From Streptomyces noursei (GTDB lineage Bacteria; Actinomycetota; Actinomycetes; Streptomycetales; Streptomycetaceae): 64,000 nt of DNA. Of this stretch, positions 36,020 through 43,631 are shown piece by piece. The position numbers were made by a program, and so were the translations under genes. The stretch spans positions 7,998,001 through 8,062,000 of the forward strand of contig NZ_CP070326.1 of NCBI RefSeq assembly GCF_016917755.1, in the 5' to 3' direction. The notes beneath the pieces are model-generated. The model was not told where the DNA came from, did not search any database, and saw nothing but the letters and a program-made list of their open reading frames with translations. Position 1 is the stretch's first letter. Each line of letters starts with the position of its first letter.

Positions 36020-37027
36020 TCAGAGCTGTACCACGGCCTTTCCGGTGTTGCGGCCGTCCAGCAGGCCGAGGAAGGCGTCGACCGCGCCCTTGATGCCGTG
36101 TTCGACGGTCTCGCGGAAGGTGATCTGCCCTTCCGCCAGCCAGGAGCCCATCTGCCGGGCGAAGCGCGGGTGGAGGTCCATGTGGTCGCCGACCTCGAAG
36201 CCGCGGAGGGTGAGTCGTTTCTTCACCAGCTCGATCATGTTGCGCGGCCCGGGCGGTGGCTCGCTGAGGTGGTATCCGGAGATGGCGCCGCACAGGGCGG
36301 CCCGACCGTCCACGTTGAGGGCGTCGATGGCGGCTTCCAGGTGGTCGCCTCCCACGTTGTCGAAGTACACCTCGATGCCCTCCGGGGCGGCCTGTGCGAG
36401 TTGGGCGTGCACGTCGCCGGCCTTGTAGTTGAAGGCGGTATTGAAGCCGAGTTCGGTGGTCAGGTACGCCACCTTCTCCTCGGATCCGGCGCTGCCGATG
36501 ACCTCCTTCGCCCCGAGCAGCCGGGCCATCTGACCGGCAAGGCTGCCCACCGCGCCGGCCGCACCGGAGACGAACACCCGCTCATCGGGCTCAAGTCGGG
36601 CGATCCTGGTGAGTCCGACGTAGGCGCTGAGCCCGGTCATCCCCAAGGCGCCGAGGAACGCGGAGTCGGGCACGCCGGGCACGCGTTCCAGGCGGGTGAA
36701 GCGTCGGGCCGGGGCGACTGCGGCGGTGCGCCAGCCGAGGTCGCTGAGCACCAGGTCGCCGGGGCTCAGCCCGGGCGCCCGTGAGGCGACGACCACGCCG
36801 ACCGCTCCGCCCGTCATCGGCCGGTTCAACGGGTAGACGGGTACGCCGGGTTGTGCGGTTCCCATCAGTACCCGCATGTAGGGGTCGACGGAGAGGAAGC
36901 TGTTGCGGACGAGCACCTCGCCCTCGTCCGCCGCCGGTAACTCCCGCTCGACGAGCCGGAAGTCCGCAGGCTCCGGGCGCCCCTCCGGTCGGCTGCCCAG
37001 CTGCCATTCCTGCGCGGTGTATGTCAT
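36020..37027 (-). CDS. NADP-dependent oxidoreductase, CurA/PTGR-type MDR
   Basis: 335 residues from ATG 37027. Medium-chain reductase of the leukotriene-B4-dehydrogenase/CurA class: substrate-domain start EWQLGSRPEGRPEPADFRLV, GMTGLSAYVGL, the NADPH-binding VFVSGAAGAVGSLAGQMARL, YFDNVGGDHLEAAIDALN. No zinc-binding cysteines, as usual for the class. These enzymes reduce alpha,beta-unsaturated ketones and aldehydes. It lies just downstream (same strand) of a second oxidoreductase gene, gap 103 bases, with a GlxA-type regulator divergent from that one, so both may share control. Confidence 0.85.
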   Translation of the reverse strand: MTYTAQEWQLGSRPEGRPEPADFRLVERELPAADEGEVLVRNSFLSVDPYMRVLMGTAQPGVPVYPLNRPMTGGAVGVVVASRAPGLSPGDLVLSDLGWRTAAVAPARRFTRLERVPGVPDSAFLGALGMTGLSAYVGLTRIARLEPDERVFVSGAAGAVGSLAGQMARLLGAKEVIGSAGSEEKVAYLTTELGFNTAFNYKAGDVHAQLAQAAPEGIEVYFDNVGGDHLEAAIDALNVDGRAALCGAISGYHLSEPPPGPRNMIELVKKRLTLRGFEVGDHMDLHPRFARQMGSWLAEGQITFRETVEHGIKGAVDAFLGLLDGRNTGKAVVQL

Positions 37028-37130
37028 ACGGCGCCGCCCTCCGGGTGGTCGTTGTTGGCGTTCACCCTCGGCGTCGGGGCAGGTCGACCGCGGCCGTACC
37101 GCGGTCGCGCAGCGCCGTACGCGCGGGTGA

Positions 37131-38081
37131 TCAGGTCATCGTGATCACCAGTTTGCCAGTGGTGCGGCCGGTTTCCCCGAGTGCGTGCGCGGCTGCCGCC
37201 TCGGCGAGCGGGAACGTCCCGGCGATGTGCGCCACCAGCTTGCCCGTGGCGGCGAGATCGGCGATCGCGGTCATGCCCGCGTGATCGGCCTCGACCAGGA
37301 GCGCCTCGACCCGTACCCCGCGCCGGGCCGCCTCGGCATGCAGTTCCTGCCCCCTGAACTTGATGGTGACCAACAGGCCGCCGGGGCGCAGGGTGGCCAG
37401 GGACCGGTGTCCGTATTCGCCGCCCATGGCATCCAGTACGACGTCGACGTCGCGGACGGCTTCGGCGAAGTCCACCGTGCGGTAGTCGATCAGTTCATCG
37501 GCGCCGAGGCCACGCAGGAAGGCGTGCTTGCCCTCGCTCGCGGTGCCGATGACGTAGGCGCCACGGGACTTCGCGATCTGCACGGCCAGGTGGCCGACTC
37601 CGCCCGCGGCGGCATGGATCAGGACCCGTTGGCCGGGCTGGACGTTCGCGGTGTCCACGAGCGCCTGCCACGCGGTGAGCGCGGCCAGTGGGAGGGCGCC
37701 TGCCTGGACGTGGTCGATGCCGGCCGGCTTGCGGGCGAAGGCCCGCGTCGGCCCGACGACGTAGGTGGCGAAGGAGCCGTGGCCGTACGGGTAGGGCAGC
37801 ATGCCGAACACCTCGTCACCCGGCTTGAACAGGGTGACTCCGGGTCCGGTCGCCTCGACCACTCCGGAGACGTCCCAACCCAGGACGAACGGGGGCTCGG
37901 GGAGGAACAGACGCGGACGGGAGCGGTGGATCCAGTCGGTCGGGTTGATGCCGGCCGCGTGGACGCGGACGAGGAGTTGGCTCGGGCCCGGTTCCGGGCG
38001 GGGCAGCTCGACCTCCCGCAGGACTTCCGGTCCGCCCAGGACGTCCTGGCTGATCGCGCGCATGGTGGGTGCTGAGTTCAT
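37131..38081 (-). CDS. Quinone-oxidoreductase-like NADP-dependent alcohol dehydrogenase (MDR)
   Basis: 316 residues from ATG 38081. Zinc-free MDR pattern: PGPSQLLVRVHAAGINPTDW, WDVSGVVEATGPGVTLFKPG, RVLIHAAAGGVGHLAVQIAK (NADPH-binding), VDVVLDAMGGEYGHRSLATL. Quinone or enone reduction is the family reaction. It is divergent from the GlxA-family regulator gene with 69 bases between starts, which suggests that the regulator controls it. Followed on the same strand by the CurA-like reductase. Confidence 0.85.
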   Translation of the reverse strand: MNSAPTMRAISQDVLGGPEVLREVELPRPEPGPSQLLVRVHAAGINPTDWIHRSRPRLFLPEPPFVLGWDVSGVVEATGPGVTLFKPGDEVFGMLPYPYGHGSFATYVVGPTRAFARKPAGIDHVQAGALPLAALTAWQALVDTANVQPGQRVLIHAAAGGVGHLAVQIAKSRGAYVIGTASEGKHAFLRGLGADELIDYRTVDFAEAVRDVDVVLDAMGGEYGHRSLATLRPGGLLVTIKFRGQELHAEAARRGVRVEALLVEADHAGMTAIADLAATGKLVAHIAGTFPLAEAAAAHALGETGRTTGKLVITMT

Positions 38082-38115
38082 GATCCCAGGCTGCCGCCGC
38101 CCGCCCCCGAACGAA

Positions 38116-38129
38116 ATGGCCTGATGGCC
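38116..38129. promoter_or_regulatory. Palindrome TGGCC-N4-GGCCA in a divergent promoter
   Basis: The palindrome TGGCCTGATGGCCA sits in the 69-base gap between the quinone-reductase-like and GlxA-like genes, centred about 28 bases upstream of the regulator start. A candidate operator for the AraC-family regulator; no functional evidence. Confidence 0.4.
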
Positions 38130-38150
38130 AATATCCGATAGGATCGTGCC

Positions 38151-39107
38151 ATGCATCGTGTGGTGGTCCTGGCCCTCGACGGCGTCTACCCGTTCGAACT
38201 CGGCATCCCCAAGCGGATCTTCGGCAATGCCGGGGACCGCTACGAGGTGCTGACCTGCTCGGCGGACGGCGGTCCGGTGCGGACCTGCGCCGATTTCACG
38301 ATCGCGGTCGAACACGGCCCACAGGCGTTGCGCACCGCCGACACCGTGGTGATCCCGCCCTGCGATCTCGCGCTGAGCACCACGCCACTCCCCCGGCAGG
38401 TCGCCGACGCGCTGGCACCGATCCGCCCGGGCACCCGGATCGTGTCGATCTGCACCGGCGCGTTCGTGCTCGCCGCGGCCGGTCTGCTGGACGGCCGCCC
38501 GGCGACCACCCATTGGCAGCTGGCCGAGACCTTCCGCGAGCGGTTCCCCCGGGTGGCGCTCGATCCGGAGGTGCTGTTCGTCGACGACGGGGACATCCTG
38601 ACCTCGGCCGGGGCGGCCTCCGGAGTGGATGTCTGCCTGCACGTCGTGCGGGCGGACTACGGCAGCGAGGTGGCCAACCGGGTGGCCCGGAGCTGCGTGG
38701 TGCCGCCTTGGCGCGATGGCGGTCAGGCGCAGTACATCGAACAGCCGGTGCCCGACGCCGCCACGACGGGCACGGCGCCGACCCGGCAGTGGGCACTGGA
38801 GAATCTGCATCTGCCGCTGACGTTGGCCGAGCTCGCCGAGCACGCCAGGATGAGTCGGCGCACCTTCGCCCGCAGGTTCAGCAACGAGGTGGGCACGAGC
38901 CCCGGCCGCTGGCTCATCGCCCAGCGGGTGACGCGCGCCAGGCACCTGTTGGAGTCGAGCGATCTGTCCGTCGACCACATCGCGGGCCGGGTCGGCTTCG
39001 CGACGGGAACCTCCCTTCGCCAGCACTTCCATGCCGCCCTCGGCGTCGCCCCGCTGGCCTACCGACGGACGTTCCGGGTGACCGCGGACGGCAAGGCGGC
39101 TGCCTGA
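38151..39107 (+). CDS. GlxA-family transcriptional regulator (DJ-1/PfpI plus AraC HTH)
   Basis: 318 residues from ATG 38151. Residues 1-190 are a DJ-1/PfpI-like domain (VVVLALDGVYPFELGIPKRI, SICTGAFVLAAAGLLDGRPA, SAGAASGVDVCLHVVRADYG); the C-terminal 100 residues are an AraC double helix-turn-helix (LTLAELAEHARMSRRTFARR and VDHIAGRVGFATGTSLRQHF). GlxA-like regulators control catabolic or stress genes. It is divergent from the quinone-reductase-like gene. Confidence 0.88.
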   Translation: MHRVVVLALDGVYPFELGIPKRIFGNAGDRYEVLTCSADGGPVRTCADFTIAVEHGPQALRTADTVVIPPCDLALSTTPLPRQVADALAPIRPGTRIVSICTGAFVLAAAGLLDGRPATTHWQLAETFRERFPRVALDPEVLFVDDGDILTSAGAASGVDVCLHVVRADYGSEVANRVARSCVVPPWRDGGQAQYIEQPVPDAATTGTAPTRQWALENLHLPLTLAELAEHARMSRRTFARRFSNEVGTSPGRWLIAQRVTRARHLLESSDLSVDHIAGRVGFATGTSLRQHFHAALGVAPLAYRRTFRVTADGKAAA

Positions 39108-39208
39108 CACCTCGTCAGGTCGACGGGTCCACGCAGGCCGTTTCCTTCCCTCCGACTCAGCCGTTGGTCCGGGTGCCATTCGTTACCTCTGCTCATGAAA
39201 GGCACATG

Positions 39209-39526
39209 ATGCGCCTGTTCCACCCGATTACCATCGGTCTCAGCAGCATCGCCCTGGCCGTGGCCCTCCCCGCCGGCACGGCGCTCGCCGCTACCGGGAA
39301 GTTCGGATGGGTGGGGCCCAAGGGCCAGCCGTACTTTATCCAGAACCCGCCGAACAGCAAGTGCCTCACCATGAACCAGGAGGCCCGCGCCCCGCGCAAC
39401 TCGACGAAGCAGACCGTCGCCGTCTACAGCGGCAAGCACTGCGACGGGCGGGTGACGCGCCTCGCCCCGGGCAAGTCCGCGCCGTCCGGCACACACTTCT
39501 CCAGCGTCGTCTTCAATCCGCGGTAG
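39209..39526 (+). CDS. Small secreted protein of unknown function
   Basis: 105 residues from ATG 39209 (an ATG also at 39206); AAAGG lies six bases upstream of 39209. Signal peptide MRLFHPITIGLSSIALAVAL with cleavage near ALA-ATG. The mature 77 residues include FGWVGPKGQPYFIQNPPNSK, two Cys (KCLTMN, KHCDGR) that could form one disulfide, and a terminal SVVFNPR. The pattern resembles small secreted beta-gamma-crystallin-like or peptidase-inhibitor-like Streptomyces proteins; none is certain. An ATG at 39195 opens a four-codon frame whose TGA overlaps the start. Confidence 0.7.
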   Translation: MRLFHPITIGLSSIALAVALPAGTALAATGKFGWVGPKGQPYFIQNPPNSKCLTMNQEARAPRNSTKQTVAVYSGKHCDGRVTRLAPGKSAPSGTHFSSVVFNPR

Positions 39527-39553
39527 GGCGTAGCCGCGAGACGGTGCACCAGC

Positions 39554-39620
39554 GCCGAACGCACCGCCCAGTTCGCCGTACGGCGACGCCGTGACCGGCG
39601 ATCCGGACGGTGCGTTCGGC
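39554..39620. other. Long structured inverted repeat (cruciform-like), terminator or RNA element
   Basis: GCCGAACGCACCG (39554-39566) pairs perfectly over 13 bases with 39608-39620. The enclosed loop contains a second, self-complementary TCGCCGTACGGCGA (39573-39586). A stem with an internal hairpin, 27 bases after the secreted-protein stop, may terminate that gene, but it is more elaborate than the other terminators here. Confidence 0.55.
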
Positions 39621-39745
39621 ATCGCGCGACGGACGTGAGGGCGGAACTCCCCAGCGCAGCATCCCGGTTGGGCACGCTGGCGGCGAGTGCCGCCGAGCCA
39701 CCCCATGTCCACCCCGCATTCACCTCAGGCGAAAATCATGGGTTC

Positions 39746-41152
39746 ATGAGACGTATCGCCCCCGCCGTCCTCGTCGCGTCCTGGACGTTGCTCGTCGGCT
39801 CCGTGCCCGCCCATGCCGCGCCCACCGTCGACGAACACACCCGTCACCCCCGCGACAACACCCCCGACCACAGCTACAGCTACAGCTACAGCTACAGCTA
39901 CAGCACCAAGACGTCGTACGAGCCCGGGCAGAATCCGCGGACCTATCAGCGCGCACCCAGGGGCTTCGTGCCCGTGTTCACCGAGAACGTCTCCCGGCAC
40001 GGTTCCCGGGCCGCCGGCGACAGCGACCTCCTCCTCGCGCTGTGGGACCGCGCTCGCGAGGAGGGCCAGCTCACGTGCCTCGGCGAGGACTTCGGGCCGG
40101 ACGTGCGCGCCCTGCTCGCCGCCATGGGCAAGGTGGGATACGGCAATCTCAGCGGACGCGGCAAGCAGGAACTCCACGACACCGCCGTGCGGATGGCGCA
40201 ACGGCTGCCGCAACTGCTCGACACGATCGTCAAGAACGGCGAGTCGATCGACGTCGTCAGCTCCGGGCAAGGGCGCGCCGTCGACAGCGGAACCGTCTTC
40301 ACCGACGCGCTCACCCAGGCCGATCCGGCGCTGAAGCCGCTGGTCGGGCCCGCCCGTACGGACAAGGACCTGCTCTACTTCCACAAGTCGGCCGGCGGCG
40401 CCGCCTACCGCAAGTGGCTCGCCGACGACCAGCGCCTGGCGAGCACCCTCAAGGACCTCACCGACCGGCCCGCCACCCGCGCCGCCGCCCGCCACGTACT
40501 GGAGAAGATCTTCAAGCCGGCCTTCGTGCAGCGCATCGTGGACGGGGAGTTCCCCTCCGTCGGCGACGACGTCACCGCCGCGAAGGCCGTCTACAACCTC
40601 TACGGCATCGCCCCGGCGATGCGCGCGGAGAGCCCGAACGGCCGCGGCTGGCACCTGGACCGGTACCTCGCGCCGCGCGACGCCGAGTGGTTCGGGTACC
40701 TGAACGACGCCGAGGAGTTCTACGAGAAGGGCCCCAGCTTCGCCGACAGCGACATCACCTACAAGATGGCCGATGTCCTGCTCGACGACTTCTTCAAGCA
40801 GGTCGAGGCCAAGCGGGACGGCACCGGCAAACTGGGCGCCGAACTGCGCTTCACCCATGCCGAGGAAATCATCCCGCTCGCCGCGCTGATGGGCCTTCCC
40901 GGCAGCACCGTGGCTGCCGCACCCCGGGAGCCCTACACCTACGCCGGCAACCGCTGGCGCGGCGCGTCCGTGGCTCCCATGGCCACGAACATCCAGTGGG
41001 ACGTGTTCCGCAAGGGCGACACCTACCTCGTGCGCATGCTCTACAACGAGAAGGAGACCGCCTTCAAGGCGGGCTGCCGGCCCATCGCCAAGGGCAGCCG
41101 CTTCTACGACGTGCAGGAGTTGGAACGCTGCTTCGGCCGAACGGCCACCTGA
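39746..41152 (+). CDS. Secreted histidine-type phosphatase
   Basis: 468 residues from ATG 39746. A signal peptide (MRRIAPAVLVASWTLLVGSV, AHA) is followed by a low-complexity Ser-Tyr repeat and the histidine phosphatase motif VSRHGSRAAGD (RHG at residues 84-86). The second active-site His is in RFTHAEEIIPLAAL (His371), the HAE motif of branch 2 histidine acid phosphatases (phytase/MINPP type). The enzyme probably hydrolyses phosphate esters outside the cell, a phosphate-scavenging role. Two late Cys may form a disulfide. The N-terminal (Ser-Tyr)5 is unusual for the family. Confidence 0.82.
   Translation: MRRIAPAVLVASWTLLVGSVPAHAAPTVDEHTRHPRDNTPDHSYSYSYSYSYSTKTSYEPGQNPRTYQRAPRGFVPVFTENVSRHGSRAAGDSDLLLALWDRAREEGQLTCLGEDFGPDVRALLAAMGKVGYGNLSGRGKQELHDTAVRMAQRLPQLLDTIVKNGESIDVVSSGQGRAVDSGTVFTDALTQADPALKPLVGPARTDKDLLYFHKSAGGAAYRKWLADDQRLASTLKDLTDRPATRAAARHVLEKIFKPAFVQRIVDGEFPSVGDDVTAAKAVYNLYGIAPAMRAESPNGRGWHLDRYLAPRDAEWFGYLNDAEEFYEKGPSFADSDITYKMADVLLDDFFKQVEAKRDGTGKLGAELRFTHAEEIIPLAALMGLPGSTVAAAPREPYTYAGNRWRGASVAPMATNIQWDVFRKGDTYLVRMLYNEKETAFKAGCRPIAKGSRFYDVQELERCFGRTAT
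39872..39901 (+). repeat. AGCTAC x5 microsatellite within the phosphatase gene
   Basis: Five perfect copies of a hexamer encode (Ser-Tyr)5 right after the signal peptide. As the unit is six bases, changes in copy number keep the frame and would only alter the length of this surface tract. Confidence 0.85.
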
Positions 41153-41333
41153 ACCGTCACCTCGCCGCGCTGGTCAACCGTTGGGCGGTTCCGGGACGGA
41201 GCCGGTGCGCGGGCTCCGGCGCCGGCGCCGGCGGTCGGGGAAAAGCGATTGACGCCGGTTGAACTGAACCGGATTTTGTAGCGGCCCTGAAGCCAGGCAT
41301 GATCGCCTCGGCAGATGGGAGAACGCAGGTCCG

Positions 41334-41645
41334 ATGCCCGCACCACGGAAGTACCCCGACGAGCTGCGCGAGCGAGCCGTCCGCGAAGTCCAGACCTCAG
41401 GCCGTCCGGTCGCTCACGTGGCCCGTGACCTCGGTATCCACAAGGAAGCCCTGCGTGGCTGGGTCCGCCAGGCCGAGGCCGACCAGGGCAGCCGGTCCGA
41501 CCTGCTGACCACGGCCGAGCGGACTGAGCTGGCCCAACTCCGCAAAGAGATAGCCGAGTTGCGACGGGCGAACGAGATCCTGAAGGCCGCCAGCGTGTTT
41601 TTCGCGAAGGAGCTCGACCAGCCCCGCACGAGGCCGACGCGGTGA
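41334..41645 (+). CDS. IS3-family transposase OrfA (HTH)
   Basis: 103 residues. N-terminal helix-turn-helix (YPDELRERAVREVQTSGRPV, AHVARDLGIHKEALRGWV) and a leucine-zipper-like tail (AQLRKEIAELRRANEILKAA) typical of IS3 OrfA. The stop overlaps the GTG start of OrfB, giving translational coupling or frameshifting to an OrfAB fusion. Confidence 0.9.
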   Translation: MPAPRKYPDELRERAVREVQTSGRPVAHVARDLGIHKEALRGWVRQAEADQGSRSDLLTTAERTELAQLRKEIAELRRANEILKAASVFFAKELDQPRTRPTR

Positions 41646-42520
41646 TCAACCACCTCCGCGACGACTTCGGGGTCGAGCCCGTATGCCGGGAACTGGACCT
41701 GTCGGTCTCGGCATACAACGCCCGCCGCAAGCGCCCGATGTCCGCCCGGCGCCAGCGCGACGCACACCTCACCGAACGCATCCGCCGTATCCACGCTGCT
41801 TCCGGCGAGACTTACGGAGCCAGACGCATCCACCGCCAGCTGGGGCGCGAGGGCATCGCCGCGGCCCGCTGCACCATCGAGCGGCTGATGCGCGAGGACG
41901 GCCTGGAAGGCGTGATCCGCGGGCAGCGGCGCCGCACCACCATCCCCGAGCCGTCCGCTCCCAGACCGCCGGACCTGGTCAACCGGCACTTCACCGCCCA
42001 CCGCCCCAACCAGCTCTGGGTCGCCGACCTCACCTACATCCGCACCTGGTCGGGCTGGGTCTACGTCGCCTTCGTCCTGGACGTGTACTCGCGGATGATC
42101 GTCGGATGGCAGCTTGCCACCCACATGCGCACCGATCTTCCACTGGACGCCCTGGAGATGGCCCTGTGGCGGCGCGGGATCAAGAAGGGCTCGGGTCTCA
42201 TTCATCACAGCGACCGCGGTTCGCAATACGTGTCCATCCGCTACGGCGAACGGCTCATCGAGGCCGGCGCGACCGCGTCCGTCGGCTCCGTCGCCGACAG
42301 CTATGACAACGCCATGGCCGAGGCCCTCAACGGCACCTTCAAGGCCGAACTGATCGAACACCAAGGGCCCTGGCACGACGCTGGCCAGGTCGAACGCGCT
42401 GTCGTCCAGTGGGTCGGCTGGTACAACACCGAGCGCCTTCACTCCGCCCTCGATTACCTTCCACCCGAGGAATTCGAGGCCCACTACTACCGATCCCAGG
42501 CGAACCCCAACGCCGCCTGA
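41642..42520 (+). CDS. IS3-family transposase OrfB (DDE integrase core)
   Basis: 292 residues from GTG 41642 (overlaps OrfA by four bases). The DDE catalytic core is visible: first Asp in LWVADLTYIRTW, second in LIHHSDRGSQYVS, Glu in AEALNGTFKAEL. Also RRIHRQLGREG (HTH_21) in the N-terminal part. The gene is complete, so the element may be active. Confidence 0.92.
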   Translation: MINHLRDDFGVEPVCRELDLSVSAYNARRKRPMSARRQRDAHLTERIRRIHAASGETYGARRIHRQLGREGIAAARCTIERLMREDGLEGVIRGQRRRTTIPEPSAPRPPDLVNRHFTAHRPNQLWVADLTYIRTWSGWVYVAFVLDVYSRMIVGWQLATHMRTDLPLDALEMALWRRGIKKGSGLIHHSDRGSQYVSIRYGERLIEAGATASVGSVADSYDNAMAEALNGTFKAELIEHQGPWHDAGQVERAVVQWVGWYNTERLHSALDYLPPEEFEAHYYRSQANPNAA

Positions 42521-42592
42521 AAACACGCAAACCGGCCGCTACGAAACTCGGGGCAGCTCACCGGTCGGCGTCCGGCGATCGGATGGCGCACC

Positions 42593-43564
42593 ATGAGTAC
42601 AGGGCAGAGACGTCCCGGCGAGCGGGCGGAGACGCATCCCGACAGGCATCGGGACGGGCATCCGGGCAGGCAATCCGCCATGCATCCGGGCATGCATCCC
42701 GTCGATGGAGACCTCGTGCGACGGCTGATTGAACGTCAGTTTCCGCGGTGGGCGGGGCTGTCGGTGGCGCGGATCCGGTCCGGCGGCACGGTCAATGCCA
42801 TGTACCGACTGGGCGACGACATGGTCGTGCGGCTGCCGTTCGTGGAGGGCGGGGCCGAGGACGTCGCCCTGGAGCAGGAGTGGCTGCCGCGGCTCGCGCC
42901 CGGGCTGCCCTGGGCCGTCCCCGAGGTGCTCGGGGCCGGGCGGCCCGCCGAGGGGTATCCGTGGCGGTGGTCGGTGTTGCGGTGGCTGGCGGGGGAGAAC
43001 CCTCGGGCAGGGGCGTTGAGCGAGCCGGTGGGGTTGGCCGAGGACCTGGCCGGGTTCGTGGCGGCGATGCGGAGCCTCACCCTGCCCGGGGCGCCGGCCG
43101 CGCACCGCGGAGGGGCGATCGCCTCGCTGGACGCGGCGACCCGGGCGGCGATCGACGCGCTGCGCGGGCTCCCGCAGGAGGGCATCGACTGCGATGCCGT
43201 GGCGGCCGTGTGGGAGGACGCGCTGCGAGCCCCGGAGTGGGCGGGGCCACCGGTGTGGTTGCATGCCGATCTGATGCCGGGCAATCTGCTGGTGGACGGT
43301 GGCAGGCTGACCTCGGTGATCGACTTCGGGTGCATGGGGGTGGGCGATCCGGCCTGCGACCTGTTCCCGGCGTGGAATCTGCTGCCCGCCCACGCCCGGG
43401 AGGTCTTCCGTGAGGGGCTCACCGTGGACGACTCGACCTGGCGGCGCGGCCGGGCCCGGACGCTCTCCCAGGCCCTGATCGCGCTGCCCTACTACCGCGA
43501 CACGAACCCGGCGATGGCGCACAACGCCAGGCATGTGATCCGCGAAGTGCTCGGCGAGGGCTGA
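42593..43564 (+). CDS. Aminoglycoside-phosphotransferase-family kinase
   Basis: 323 residues from ATG 42593; ATG 42680 is an alternative that removes a His/Gly/Arg-rich tract (HPDRHRDGHPGRQ) and gives a more usual N-terminus. The APH fold shows SGGTVNAMYRLGDDMVVRLP, the catalytic loop VWLHADLMPGNLLVD (HxDxxxxN) and the metal site SVIDFGCMGVGDPACDLFPA. Such proteins phosphorylate a small hydroxyl compound, not necessarily an aminoglycoside. The IS element now lies directly upstream and probably separated it from its promoter. Ends at a hairpin. Confidence 0.85.
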   Translation: MSTGQRRPGERAETHPDRHRDGHPGRQSAMHPGMHPVDGDLVRRLIERQFPRWAGLSVARIRSGGTVNAMYRLGDDMVVRLPFVEGGAEDVALEQEWLPRLAPGLPWAVPEVLGAGRPAEGYPWRWSVLRWLAGENPRAGALSEPVGLAEDLAGFVAAMRSLTLPGAPAAHRGGAIASLDAATRAAIDALRGLPQEGIDCDAVAAVWEDALRAPEWAGPPVWLHADLMPGNLLVDGGRLTSVIDFGCMGVGDPACDLFPAWNLLPAHAREVFREGLTVDDSTWRRGRARTLSQALIALPYYRDTNPAMAHNARHVIREVLGEG

Positions 43565-43587
43565 GACTTGCCCGCAGCACACCCGGT

Positions 43588-43627
43588 GGCGGTCGCCGGT
43601 GGCCGCCACGCCCCACCGGCAACCGCC
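43588..43627. terminator. Hairpin terminator between convergent genes
   Basis: GCCGGTGG (43595-43602) pairs with CCACCGGC (43613-43620), extended by outer GGCGG (43588-43592) and CCGCC (43623-43627). It lies between the APH-like and the SGNH-hydrolase genes. Confidence 0.65.
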
Positions 43628-43631
43628 CTGG

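Larger units (their letters stand above)
41260..42560 (+). mobile_element. Complete IS3-family insertion sequence, 1301 bp
   Basis: The left end TGAACTGAACCGGATTTTGT (27 bp, 41260-41286) is an inverted copy of 42534-42560 with six mismatches. Both ends are flanked by the same 5-bp CCGGT (41255-41259 and 42561-42565), a target duplication. The two genes inside overlap by four bases as in IS3-family elements. Intact ends, duplication and open genes indicate a recent insertion. It lies between the phosphatase gene and the APH-like gene. Confidence 0.92.

Noticed and set aside
39195..39209. Four-codon open frame ATG AAA GGC ACA TGA overlapping the secreted-protein start
   Set aside because: Could be a minicistron for translational coupling, but such a short frame occurs by chance and the ribosome site fits the main start equally well.
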